Assembly: GCF_036287235.1 (NCBI RefSeq) | Contig: NZ_CP142850.1 | Span: 522,001-586,000 of the forward strand | Origin: Exiguobacterium sp. 9-2 | GTDB taxonomy: Bacteria > Bacillota > Bacilli > Exiguobacteriales > Exiguobacteriaceae | DNA length: 64,000 nt | Reading direction: 5' to 3' | Shown: in pieces, positions 16,514-24,458 of the stretch | Layout: each line of letters begins with the position of its first letter | Numbering within the stretch: the first letter of the stretch is position 1 | The notes under the pieces: model-generated | What the model was told of the DNA's origin: nothing | The model's database searches: none | What the model saw: only the letters and a program-made list of their open reading frames with translations | Position numbers and translations under genes: made by a program

Positions 16514-17341
16514 ATGAAATACATCAAGACACTCATCACGACATTGGCATTGACGGTAGCCTGTACGTCGACTTATATATCAGAAGCTGAGGCGGCGACC
16601 TCTTCTTATCGTCAAGCCAAGACATCCCTTCATTTACGTCAAGGGACATCAGTCGAGCAACCGAGTATTGCAGTCATTCCGACAGGGATTTATGTAACAG
16701 AACTATCAAAAATCGGTACGTGGTCCAAAATACAGTACGGAACGAAGATTGGCTATGCGAGTACGAAATATCTGTTGACGGATGAACAAATCGGTGGGAA
16801 ACGTATTGGCAAGACACTCATCGCGAATAAGAACTTAGCACTCCGTTCGACGTACGCTCCTGGAGAGAATCAGCAAGCGCGTGCAGCTTTTGAGAAAATG
16901 CGCTTGGCAGCAAAAAAAGAGGGGATTACGCTGGTCGCATTTAGTACATACCGTTCGTACGCTTACCAAAAGGCATTGTTTGATAAATATGTCGCGCGAG
17001 ATGGATATGAAAAAGCGAGTACTTATAGTGCGGAACCAGGAAAAAGCGAACATCAGACAGGACTCGCTTTTGATATCGGGGGAGCAGATTCTTCTAAATA
17101 CGCGATGTTCAGTTTTGCGAAGACGAAAGAGGCGAAATGGCTGTTCGCGAATGCGCACCGGTACGGTTTCCATCTTCGTTATCCATCTGGTAAAGAATCG
17201 TGGACAGGTTATACGTATGAAAGCTGGCACTACCGTTATGTAGGGGCGACGCTTGCTGCTCGCCTGAAACTCAGTGGGTTGACAATGGAAGAGTATTTTC
17301 ATCTTGCTCCTTGGAAACCAGTAAAGACTTCGACATCTTAA
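16514..17341 (+). CDS. Secreted D-alanyl-D-alanine carboxypeptidase (VanY type) with SH3b domain
   Basis: Exported cell-wall enzyme of 275 aa trimming terminal D-Ala from peptidoglycan peptides. Signal peptide about 1-27 (cut after AEA), bacterial SH3 domain about 30-90, VanY/LAS-type peptidase about 100-265. The zinc motif SEHQTGLAFDIGG and the second signature ESWHYRYVG are intact. The start ATG at 16514 has AAAGGAG 11 nt upstream. Monocistronic. About 150 bp of non-coding sequence precede the terminator at 17496; I see nothing else there. Confidence 0.9.
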   Translation: MKYIKTLITTLALTVACTSTYISEAEAATSSYRQAKTSLHLRQGTSVEQPSIAVIPTGIYVTELSKIGTWSKIQYGTKIGYASTKYLLTDEQIGGKRIGKTLIANKNLALRSTYAPGENQQARAAFEKMRLAAKKEGITLVAFSTYRSYAYQKALFDKYVARDGYEKASTYSAEPGKSEHQTGLAFDIGGADSSKYAMFSFAKTKEAKWLFANAHRYGFHLRYPSGKESWTGYTYESWHYRYVGATLAARLKLSGLTMEEYFHLAPWKPVKTSTS

Positions 17342-17495
17342 AACATGATAAAAGAGGGTGTTGGATTCATCTATTATTCGTCTTGAATGAAAGAGATGGA
17401 CTGTTTGACAATGACCGGCATGCTGATTGGTGGCTGAACATGACGGTACATTGGAGCAGACGGATGAACCGTTGGAATCATAAGCCTCACACTAT

Positions 17496-17531
17496 AAAAA
17501 GCCCATCGCAGTCCAAGCGATGGGCTTTTTT
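17496..17531. terminator. Bidirectional terminator between the carboxypeptidase and RND genes
   Basis: AAAAAGCCCATCGC/GCGATGGGCTTTTT perfect 14-bp stem with A- and T-runs. Confidence 0.9.
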
Positions 17532-17540
17532 GATGTTCAC

Positions 17541-20500
17541 TTAATTGGTTGTTCGTTCTTTTTTCGCTTTTTTGAAGAAGAACAGTTCATAGACGACTGG
17601 AACAATGATGAGTGTTAACAACGTAGATGTCGTTAACCCCCCAATAACTGTTAGGGCGAGACCTTTTGAGATCAATGTCCCTGAAGAAGTTGTTAATGCG
17701 AGTGGTACCAATGCCATGATCGTTGCGAATGCGGTCATCAGGATTGGACGCAATCGTGTTTTACCCGCTTCAATCAATGATTCGCGAATTGGCATACCAC
17801 GACCAACGTTTTGACCAATACGGTCGACGAGAACGATGGCATTCGTGGTGACGATACCAATTAACATCAAGAAGCCGATCATGACACTGACCGATAATGG
17901 TTCATTTGCCAAGAAGAGCGTGACGAGTGAACCGATTGGAACAAAAATCAGTGAAGACAAGATGATGAACGGAATTCGTGCTTTTCCGAACGTGATCAGC
18001 ATCGTCAGGTAAACAAGCCCGATTGCAACGACAATCGCGATTCCGAGGGACTGGAAGATTTCGACTGTATCATCATTCCCACCACCACTTGTCAACGAGA
18101 CACCGTCTGGTAAATTAATTTTTTCGACCTCTGTTTTTACAGCATTAGAAACGTTTTGTACGTCGTCTCCTTTAATTTGTCCGGAAACGCGAGCATATAC
18201 TTTTCCGTCGAGCTTCTGAATTGATGTGAAGGTCTCAACTTCTTTAACGGTCGCGACATCTGTTAGAGCAACAGGACCGTTTGCTGAGAACAGTTGGACG
18301 TCTTCGAGATCTTTCTTCGAAACGAGTCCTTTTTCATAAGACAATTGTACATCTTGATCTTTATTATCAAGATTCAACGTGCCAACAGTAACAGGCTTGG
18401 TTTGATCATTGACGGTCCCAAGGATCTGGAAGCCGGATAGTCCACGATCACTTGCTTTTTCAGGATCAATTTCAACGAGGAATTGCTTTTGTTTTTCGCT
18501 GAAGTTGTTTGTGATATATTTTAAATCACTATTTTTGGACATATTATCCTCGACTAATTTCGCAGCTTTTTGAAGCGCTTCGAGATCGTTCGAGAACAGG
18601 TCGACATCGACGTTGTTGTTCGACGGAGGACCACCTGTTGATAATTCAGCTACGCTGATTTTGACATTGACGTTTTCCTCTTGAGCGATGTCTTCCATCT
18701 GTGTCTCAAGTGATTTGATCGTTTTCTCAACGTTCGCGCCGTCCTTCAGGTTCAAGAAATAACTTGCTTTATTATCGAGACGTAAGCCTGTCGTAAAGTC
18801 TCGTGCTCCGACAGACGTCGTGACGTCAGCGATTGCTTGTTCTTTATCAAACATATTTTCCATCTCAAATGAGACGTCGCTCGTTTTCTCGAGCGATGTG
18901 GCAGCCGGAAGTTCAAGCGATGCCGTTAGTGTCTTTGAGGCTTCGTTCGGAATGAACGTAAAGCCGAGACGTGGAACGATCGCTAGAGAACCGCCGAGAA
19001 GAATGAACGATACAATTAAGATCGTCGCCTTATGCGAGAGTGACTTTTCAATCAGCTTGCCATACCACCGTTGAAGAGCACCTTCTTTTTCTTCTGCTGG
19101 AACCTTCTTAAAGGCAAATTTCGCAAGAATCGGTACGATCGTGATCGCAACGAGTAGTGAAGCAAGTAATGAGAAAATAATTGTCAAAGCAAACGGTAAG
19201 AAGAACTTACCAGTGATTCCACCTACGAATCCGATTGGCAGGAAGACGACGACGGTCGTTAGCGTCGATGACGTGATTGCTTTTAGAATCTCTTTTGTCG
19301 ATTGTTCGATGATCTCATCCGTCATACCGGATTCGGATTTTCGAACACGCCGGAAGATGTTCTCGATAACGACGATACTATCATCAACGACACGACCGAC
19401 CGCAACGGCCATCCCGCCAAGTGTCATGATGTTCAGAGAAATATCTTGCCAGTTCAAGAAGATAGCAGCAATGAGTAACGATAAAGGAATCGAGACGATG
19501 GCAATAATCGTTGCGCGAATATTTCGTAAGAACAAGAGTACAGCGAGAGAGGCAAAGAGGGCACCAAGTAATCCTTCTTTGACGAGTGTCGCGACGGATT
19601 CCTCGATATCCTTCGCTGAATCGATCCCAATCGTATAGTCGACTTGATCGTCATATTTATTAAGGATCTTCGTGACTTCATCTGCGATTTCGACCGTATT
19701 GGCATCTTGTTTTTTCGTGATTGCCATCGATAAGGAATCTTTTAAATCGTAACGTGTTTTTTCGCTTTGTTGCGAGACTGCTTCGATTTTTGCAATATCT
19801 TCTAGACGAATCGGTTCTGCAGGTTCAGACGCCTGATCTGTAGCTGCTCCACCTGTTGTACTTGGTGGTCCTTGTGTTGCACCTTGTGGTGGACCGCCAG
19901 CAGATGAACCACCTGTTTGATCGCTACTAGCTGAACTAGTCGCACCTGCAACGGGTGTCAATTGTAGATTTTTTAGTTTATCTAGATTTTCTAGTTTTTC
20001 CTCAACGCGAATCGGTATTTTTGAATCGTTTTCTGATAGCTGACCAGATGGGAACGAGACATACTTTCCGTTGATTTGTTCCTTGATACTTGAGAGCGAG
20101 AGTCCTGCTTCTGTTGCTTTCTGATTATCGACGGTGATTTGAACGAGATCATCTTTGTAGCCACCAACGGAAACGCTATTGATTCCTGGAATCTTATTAA
20201 GTTCAGGTTCGATATCGTCCTTGAGGATTTTTTCGATGTCTTTACCATCCTTACTAAAGAAAGAGATATTATAGATTGGGAACGATCCAAAGGACAGACG
20301 ATTTAATTTCGTTGTTGCTTCCTCTGGTAGATTCGCATCTTGGATTGCAGCATCAATCTGTTGTTCGACTTTATCCATATCAGTATCGAACGGGAATTCG
20401 ATGTTTAAGATACCGATGCTTTCATAAGAAGAGCTTGTCAGCTTAGTAGCTCCTTCGATTCCTTTCAAGGCAGTTTCAAGCTTCGAGACGACTTGTTTAT

Positions 20501-20681
20501 CGACATCGTCGGGCGAAGCACCAGGATATACTGTTTCAACAGAGATTTGAGGAAATTCGATTTCTGGGAACTGATCGACTTTTAATTTCGAGAAAGAATA
20601 GACGCCTCCTAAAACTAAAAGAATGGCGATGATGAAAACAGCCACCGAATTCTTTAAACTGAATCGGGTTAAAAAGTTCAT
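17541..20681 (-). CDS. RND-family efflux transporter (SwrC/YerP-like) with unusual periplasmic-side linker
   Basis: Large proton-driven exporter of 1046 aa with the RND layout: TM1 (about 10-30), large extracytoplasmic porter loop, TM2-6 (about 360-560), second loop, TM8-12 (about 870-1035). GxxVGRVVDDSIVVIENIF marks the TM4 charge relay. Gram-positive relatives such as SwrC export surfactants, fatty acids or toxic compounds. A low-complexity Gly/Pro/Ser/Gln/Ala linker occupies residues 245-290 of the first porter loop. The ATG has AAAGGAG 8 nt upstream. No membrane-fusion partner gene lies nearby. Confidence 0.88.
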   Translation of the reverse strand: MNFLTRFSLKNSVAVFIIAILLVLGGVYSFSKLKVDQFPEIEFPQISVETVYPGASPDDVDKQVVSKLETALKGIEGATKLTSSSYESIGILNIEFPFDTDMDKVEQQIDAAIQDANLPEEATTKLNRLSFGSFPIYNISFFSKDGKDIEKILKDDIEPELNKIPGINSVSVGGYKDDLVQITVDNQKATEAGLSLSSIKEQINGKYVSFPSGQLSENDSKIPIRVEEKLENLDKLKNLQLTPVAGATSSASSDQTGGSSAGGPPQGATQGPPSTTGGAATDQASEPAEPIRLEDIAKIEAVSQQSEKTRYDLKDSLSMAITKKQDANTVEIADEVTKILNKYDDQVDYTIGIDSAKDIEESVATLVKEGLLGALFASLAVLLFLRNIRATIIAIVSIPLSLLIAAIFLNWQDISLNIMTLGGMAVAVGRVVDDSIVVIENIFRRVRKSESGMTDEIIEQSTKEILKAITSSTLTTVVVFLPIGFVGGITGKFFLPFALTIIFSLLASLLVAITIVPILAKFAFKKVPAEEKEGALQRWYGKLIEKSLSHKATILIVSFILLGGSLAIVPRLGFTFIPNEASKTLTASLELPAATSLEKTSDVSFEMENMFDKEQAIADVTTSVGARDFTTGLRLDNKASYFLNLKDGANVEKTIKSLETQMEDIAQEENVNVKISVAELSTGGPPSNNNVDVDLFSNDLEALQKAAKLVEDNMSKNSDLKYITNNFSEKQKQFLVEIDPEKASDRGLSGFQILGTVNDQTKPVTVGTLNLDNKDQDVQLSYEKGLVSKKDLEDVQLFSANGPVALTDVATVKEVETFTSIQKLDGKVYARVSGQIKGDDVQNVSNAVKTEVEKINLPDGVSLTSGGGNDDTVEIFQSLGIAIVVAIGLVYLTMLITFGKARIPFIILSSLIFVPIGSLVTLFLANEPLSVSVMIGFLMLIGIVTTNAIVLVDRIGQNVGRGMPIRESLIEAGKTRLRPILMTAFATIMALVPLALTTSSGTLISKGLALTVIGGLTTSTLLTLIIVPVVYELFFFKKAKKERTTN

Positions 20682-20809
20682 ATGAACACTCCTTTCGTTT
20701 ATATGTGCTTATTTACATAGTAGAGGACACTCATAGAACCCGCAACTTTAAAACTGTTTTATTCAAAAAGATCTTTTTGAAAAAAGATAATTTTTTTTGT
20801 TAAAAAGGC

Positions 20810-20837
20810 TTTACACCTTTCAATATGCTGCTATAAT
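20810..20837 (+). promoter_or_regulatory. Promoter of the second tRNA-Val
   Basis: TTTACA, 16 bases, TATAAT with an upstream TGC (extended -10), 28 bp before the tRNA. Confidence 0.7.
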
Positions 20838-20865
20838 AAAAATATACCCAGTAACAACACAGCAT

Positions 20866-20938
20866 GATTCTGTAGCTCAGCTGGGAGAGCGCTACCTTGA
20901 CAGGGTAGAGGTCGCTGGTTCGAGCCCAGTCAGAATCA
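20866..20938 (+). tRNA. tRNA-Val(GAC), second copy
   Basis: Identical over all 73 nt to the tRNA at 10788-10860, anticodon GAC, no encoded CCA. The immediate 3' flank (TAC) is also shared, but promoter and terminator differ. Stand-alone unit. Confidence 0.96.
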
Positions 20939-20943
20939 TACCG

Positions 20944-20975
20944 AAATCGTTCCTTTTCGAAGGAACGATTTTTTT
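20944..20975 (+). terminator. Terminator after the second tRNA-Val
   Basis: AAATCGTTCC/GGAACGATTT stem followed by T-run. Confidence 0.85.
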
Positions 20976-20980
20976 GCATT

Positions 20981-21015
20981 AAAAAAACTATTCCCGAAAT
21001 CAATCAGGAATAGTT
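20981..21015 (-). terminator. Terminator of the PTS_EIIC_2 gene
   Basis: Minus-strand AACTATTCC/GGAATAGTT stem followed by seven T. Confidence 0.8.
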
Positions 21016-21034
21016 GGAAGGTAGAAATATTATT

Positions 21035-22057
21035 TTATTGGATTTCGAGATGAAGATCGCCACGCTTCGTCCAGCCTGCGACAGTCGTCAATCGATAGAA
21101 GACGAGTGTCAAGACACCAGGTAAAACGACACCAGTCAAGAAGAAGATAAGGAACGCCTGAGGACCTTGGTTGACGAAGATATTGAGTGGCGCAATCATC
21201 GAATTTAAACCGAGTCCAGCGAGTTCATATGGTACTTTCAAAGAGAGAAGAAGCGTCGCTACAGGAGCTGAAATCATCGCTGCGAGAAACGGTGCAACGA
21301 CAAGACGTGGATTTTTAACGATATTCGGGAATTGTACTTTAGGTGTGACAAAGAATGAAGCAATCAAACCACCGGGATCCGTCTGACGATATGCCATCAA
21401 TGTGAAGCCAACGAATTGAGCGGAACAGCCAATGAGTGCAGCGGCACTTGCTACAGGATCAAGCTGCAAAGCGATAGCGAGTGCTGCAGACGAAGCGGGA
21501 GACATCAATAAGACACTAAAGATGAGTGCAATGACAAGAGATGTAGCAATAGGAGACGATTCGACTGAAGCGGTGATCATAGCGCTGAATTTTGTAAGGA
21601 GTGGTGTCGTTACGGCAGCAGCACCGATACCAGTGATACCACCGGCAAGCACAGCACTCATCGGGATGACCATCATGTCAAATTTCGTTTTTCCAGTCAT
21701 GCGTTTTCCAACGTATACAGCGACCGCAGCTGCGAGTAACGCACTGATTGGCTGACCGGGTACAAGAACGAGTCCAGAAGCAGTCGATTGAAGTGCAGCA
21801 CCACCAATCGTCGCTGCGATCATCGCGCTGAACAGGACAAGTGTGTTTCCTCCGAGCTGAAAGGCGATACCGGCACCGAGTGCAGGAGCAAGCAGTACTT
21901 TTGCGACGCCGCCAATCGTCAGCAACATTTGGATATGTAAAAAATTGCCGAGCGTCTCAATCAGGAGTCCGACACCGAGTGTTACAAGAACGGCATTCGC
22001 CATTCCAGCTGATACTTTTACCATTCGATCCATCGCATATTCTTTCAACGTTGTCAT
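21035..22057 (-). CDS. PTS_EIIC_2-type integral membrane transporter
   Basis: A 340-aa, very hydrophobic protein with about ten helices and many Gly/Ala-rich segments, resembling the stand-alone EIIC-like family (PTS_EIIC_2). No EIIA or EIIB partner is encoded nearby, so phosphotransfer is doubtful and the substrate is unknown. The start is uncertain. ATG at 22057 directly abuts GAGAGAGG, whereas TTG at 22048 has that site 9 nt upstream and may be the real start. A roughly 230-nt structured leader ending in a terminator lies just upstream, so expression is probably controlled by attenuation. Confidence 0.72.
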   Translation of the reverse strand: MTTLKEYAMDRMVKVSAGMANAVLVTLGVGLLIETLGNFLHIQMLLTIGGVAKVLLAPALGAGIAFQLGGNTLVLFSAMIAATIGGAALQSTASGLVLVPGQPISALLAAAVAVYVGKRMTGKTKFDMMVIPMSAVLAGGITGIGAAAVTTPLLTKFSAMITASVESSPIATSLVIALIFSVLLMSPASSAALAIALQLDPVASAAALIGCSAQFVGFTLMAYRQTDPGGLIASFFVTPKVQFPNIVKNPRLVVAPFLAAMISAPVATLLLSLKVPYELAGLGLNSMIAPLNIFVNQGPQAFLIFFLTGVVLPGVLTLVFYRLTTVAGWTKRGDLHLEIQ

Positions 22058-22300
22058 CCTCTCTCTATCTATCTCTATTTTTTGCCATGAAAAAAGCCTA
22101 TCCATTTTTGGGATAGGCGCCACTCATTCTGTGCGGGCGCCTCATTCGATGCATCGAAAGGAGGGCCCAAAAATCATTTCCGTTTCATCATCGGAAAAGT
22201 TTTCAGTCCCTCATGCATAGAATAATCAGTCGTCCGGCTTGGTTAAATGGCTGTTGCGTCGGAATCATTCAATCGTGCCCCTCTCTGTGAATTTTTCTAA
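22058..22300 (-). ncRNA. Candidate structured cis-regulatory leader (riboswitch-like, class not recognised)
   Basis: On the minus strand, between a plausible promoter and the PTS_EIIC_2 gene, lie several ordered stems. First a GAATGA/TTATTC stem with inner TCCG/CGGA around a 23-nt loop (about 22253-22204). Then TTTCCG/CGGAAA (about 22198-22177). Then GGGCCCTC against GAGGCGCCC enclosing a palindromic TTCGATGCATCGAA (22168-22135). The GGCGCC at 22141-22136 can instead pair with GGCGCC at 22121-22116, which overlaps the 5' arm of an intrinsic terminator. Mutually exclusive pairings before a terminator are the layout of an attenuator. It does not match the SAM, TPP, T-box, purine, lysine, M-box or Mn consensus sequences I can recall. 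Confidence 0.5.
22090..22118 (-). terminator. Leader terminator upstream of the PTS_EIIC_2 start
   Basis: GCCTATCC/GGATAGGC perfect 8-bp stem followed by TTTTTT in the direction of the gene, 33 bp before its ATG. Its 5' arm shares GCC with an alternative GGCGCC/GGCGCC helix. Confidence 0.8.
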
Positions 22301-22419
22301 GCCTAACATGCTTCTGATCAATAATCAATATTTTCTGACAATTTATTTTTTCTCTAAATCTAATAGGAATTCACGCTATCATCGGGAAATCCTAATGTAC
22401 TAACAATGGAGGCGTTTAC

Positions 22420-23154
22420 ATGAAAGTAATGATTTTTACAGATATTCACGGGAATGTTTCAGCATTGCGTGCCGTGTTGTCCTATCTCGATCAGTCTTCA
22501 GACATCGATGCTATATATTGCCTCGGTGATCTCGTCGGTATCGGACCTGAACATAATGAGGTCATCAATTTGTTAAGGCAGCGACCTGATATTCAGACGA
22601 TTTCAGGAAACCATGATGAATGCGTCCTTGCTTTGATTCATGGGGATGTCTATCCCGCTAGTTACCAACATGCGAAAGAGCATCACCAATGGATTGCAGA
22701 TTCATTGACGCAGGAGAATCAGAGTTATTTGGAGCGTTTACCGCGTGTATTGAATGTCACCCATCAGGAACAAATGATGTATCTGACACACTATGCCTAT
22801 GCCGATCAGACGAAAAAAATCGGTGAGGAGCCCTTAAAGCCAGCAGTGGATGGAACAAAAGAAAGCTTACCCGTCCTTTTTTCTGGAAATGAGGCGCGAA
22901 TCATTGGCTTTGGTCACCACCATCCAGCACAACAAGTTGAGACGGAGCAAACGCTGTACATCAACCCTGGAGCGGTCGGATGTCAGGAAACAGCTCTTGC
23001 CCCAGTAGCAATCCTCACTTTAGAAAAAGGACAAGTTCGTTCGGAGATTCTGACGATTCCATATGATGACCGACCATTTCTAAATGTACTCAATACAACA
23101 GAAATGCCGGAACGTGAATTGATGCGACGTCTCTTCTTCGGAAATAGATCATGA
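22420..23154 (+). CDS. Calcineurin-like metallophosphoesterase
   Basis: Cytosolic phosphoesterase of 244 aa with the full dinuclear-metal signature set: DIHGN (8-12), GDLVG, GNHDE, and GHHHP near the C-terminus. It resembles the YfcE/MJ0936-like phosphodiesterase group. Physiological substrate unknown. GGAGG lies 8 nt before the ATG. The gene stands alone and is divergent from the PTS_EIIC_2 gene. Its 3' end runs into the terminator of the minus-strand gene that follows. Confidence 0.87.
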   Translation: MKVMIFTDIHGNVSALRAVLSYLDQSSDIDAIYCLGDLVGIGPEHNEVINLLRQRPDIQTISGNHDECVLALIHGDVYPASYQHAKEHHQWIADSLTQENQSYLERLPRVLNVTHQEQMMYLTHYAYADQTKKIGEEPLKPAVDGTKESLPVLFSGNEARIIGFGHHHPAQQVETEQTLYINPGAVGCQETALAPVAILTLEKGQVRSEILTIPYDDRPFLNVLNTTEMPERELMRRLFFGNRS

Positions 23155-23184
23155 AAAAAACCTTCATGAATAGTTCATGAAGGA
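23152..23184 (-). terminator. Terminator of the small membrane-protein gene
   Basis: CTTCATGAA/TTCATGAAG stem with a T-run only on the minus strand. The T-run overlaps the stop of the phosphoesterase gene. Confidence 0.75.
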
Positions 23185-23190
23185 AGTCGA

Positions 23191-23469
23191 TCATGCAGAA
23201 AGTTTCGTCATGATTGAGACGAGGCAGACGATAATCAGTAACAGGATGCCGATATTTCGTTTCAACGAGTGGCGTGACCAGTAGAAGAATAGTGCAAGGA
23301 CAGGAGCCACGAAAAAGGCAAGAACAAGACTGATCAGTGTTGCAAGAAATAAAACAAATATCCAGAGCTTGCTCGTTGTCCGGTAAACCTGCCACATGTC
23401 GTAAAGCGACATAAGTGTATAAGCGAGTAATACAAAGATGATTCCAGTTGATAAACTCAAAACGATCAT
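23191..23469 (-). CDS. Small membrane protein, unrecognised
   Basis: About 92 aa with three hydrophobic segments (residues about 3-20, 36-62, 72-88) separated by short basic stretches. I do not recognise the family. Start uncertain: GGAG sits only 2 nt from the ATG at 23469. GTG at 23472 overlaps it, and TTG at 23460 has ideal 11-nt spacing and could be the true start. A minus-strand terminator supports it being expressed. Confidence 0.55.
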   Translation of the reverse strand: MIVLSLSTGIIFVLLAYTLMSLYDMWQVYRTTSKLWIFVLFLATLISLVLAFFVAPVLALFFYWSRHSLKRNIGILLLIIVCLVSIMTKLSA

Positions 23470-23592
23470 CACTCCATTTCTTTTTTAGTATAAGGGAAGG
23501 AGCAAAGATGACTATATGTCTTGCAGGAAAAAACGTGACGAATCGATGAACGTACGACTAAACGCTGTAATGAAGGAAAAGGAGAGGAATTC

Positions 23593-23850
23593 ATGTCAGA
23601 TATGTATCGCCGTTTTTTTCTGTTTCCAGATATTTTAATCATGCTTGTATTACTGATTGGAATAAGTGGGTATATCATCGCGCAACCATTCAGTTGGTCC
23701 ATGTTGCTATTCTTTTGCATCGGATTGATCGTCATGTTGCTTGCTTACGAGTGGAAGCATTATGTGGCGCATGTTTTGCTAAAGCCGAGAAGACGCTTTG
23801 GGAAATGGATGAAAAAACAGTCTTATCCAGCCAAGCGACACGTGATTTAG
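23593..23850 (+). pseudogene. N-terminal remnant of a fatty-acid hydroxylase/sterol-desaturase-like protein
   Basis: An 85-aa reading frame with AAAGGAG before its ATG and two transmembrane helices. Its end, YEWKHYVAHVLLKPRRRFGKW-MKKQ, looks like the start of the di-iron core of membrane fatty-acid/carotenoid hydroxylases. In complete relatives the next residues form the HLLHH-type histidine cluster. Here the frame diverges into SYPAKRHVI and stops, and neither other frame restores histidine clusters before the terminator at 23868. It therefore lacks metal ligands and cannot be an active hydroxylase. It could be a decayed gene or a repurposed small membrane protein. The family call is from pattern memory only. 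Confidence 0.5.
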
Positions 23851-23867
23851 AAAAAGAATTGAATAAT

Positions 23868-23901
23868 AAAAAACCGTCGATCCATGGATCAGCGGTTTTT
23901 T
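23868..23901. terminator. Bidirectional terminator between the remnant and the tetR gene
   Basis: AAAAAACCG...CGGTTTTTT stem with inner GATCCATGGATC palindrome. Confidence 0.85.
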
Positions 23902-23903
23902 AT

Positions 23904-24458
23904 TCATAGAACGCGCAACATGGCACGTCGAATCGTATCGAGTTCAAGTGGACGCGCAATCGATGGCCATTCGGCGATCAACGCGATATACGTTCGAAAG
24001 ATCAGGAAGGCCGTGACATCGACCGGTATGTCGCGATCGTCTTGACCAAGACGAGTCTCAAGTAATGTCTTGATATATTCGACGACATGTCGTTCAATCC
24101 GCATCCGTAATTCCTGCATCTCTTGTAATTTTAAGTTGCGTGTTTCTTCGATGATTTGAAGAATGAATAAGTGTTGTTGCTGATGATAGACGATGGCGTC
24201 GATCATTGCTTGTTTATTTTCTTCTACGGTCGCCTGTTCGACGTAAGCGCGTTCTGCTTCTTCTTTCATCTCTTGCAACACACGTGTTACGAGTGATTCA
24301 AACAGATTGAGTTTACTTTCGAACAATTGATAGACGGTTGGTTTTCCGACATGAGCGCGTCGGGCGACACGCTCGATCGTCGTTCCCTTATAACCGAGTT
24401 CTGAAAAGCAAGCCATTGCTGAGTCGAGTATCAAAGTTTCTTTATCAGACTGTGTCAT
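23904..24458 (-). CDS. TetR-family transcriptional regulator
   Basis: A 184-aa repressor with N-terminal TetR helix-turn-helix (GYKGTTIERVARRAHVGKP then TVYQLFESK) and an all-helical ligand domain. The ATG at 24458 lies 14 nt inside the end of the YhgE-like gene, so the two are translationally coupled; no separate strong ribosome site is visible. The likely operator is the perfect palindrome at 26781-26809 in front of the YhgE-like gene, giving autoregulation of the pair. The inducer is unknown, perhaps a toxic compound. Confidence 0.88.
   Translation of the reverse strand: MTQSDKETLILDSAMACFSELGYKGTTIERVARRAHVGKPTVYQLFESKLNLFESLVTRVLQEMKEEAERAYVEQATVEENKQAMIDAIVYHQQQHLFILQIIEETRNLKLQEMQELRMRIERHVVEYIKTLLETRLGQDDRDIPVDVTAFLIFRTYIALIAEWPSIARPLELDTIRRAMLRVL

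Noticed and set aside
17311-17544. 77-codon frame after the VanY-type gene
   Set aside because: Overlaps the end of the carboxypeptidase and the terminator, and has no recognisable start signal.
18820-19638. Plus-strand frames within the RND gene
   Set aside because: Shadow frames of a strongly coding minus-strand gene; composition unlike real proteins.
22100-22300. SAM-I or T-box riboswitch as identity of the leader
   Set aside because: Lacks the SAM-I core (GATGAAACC with GGCAACC) and the T-box TGGNACCGCG antiterminator sequence.
23508-23549. 13-codon ORF after AAGGAG between two small membrane genes
   Set aside because: Too short and no context such as an attenuator; chance occurrence likely.
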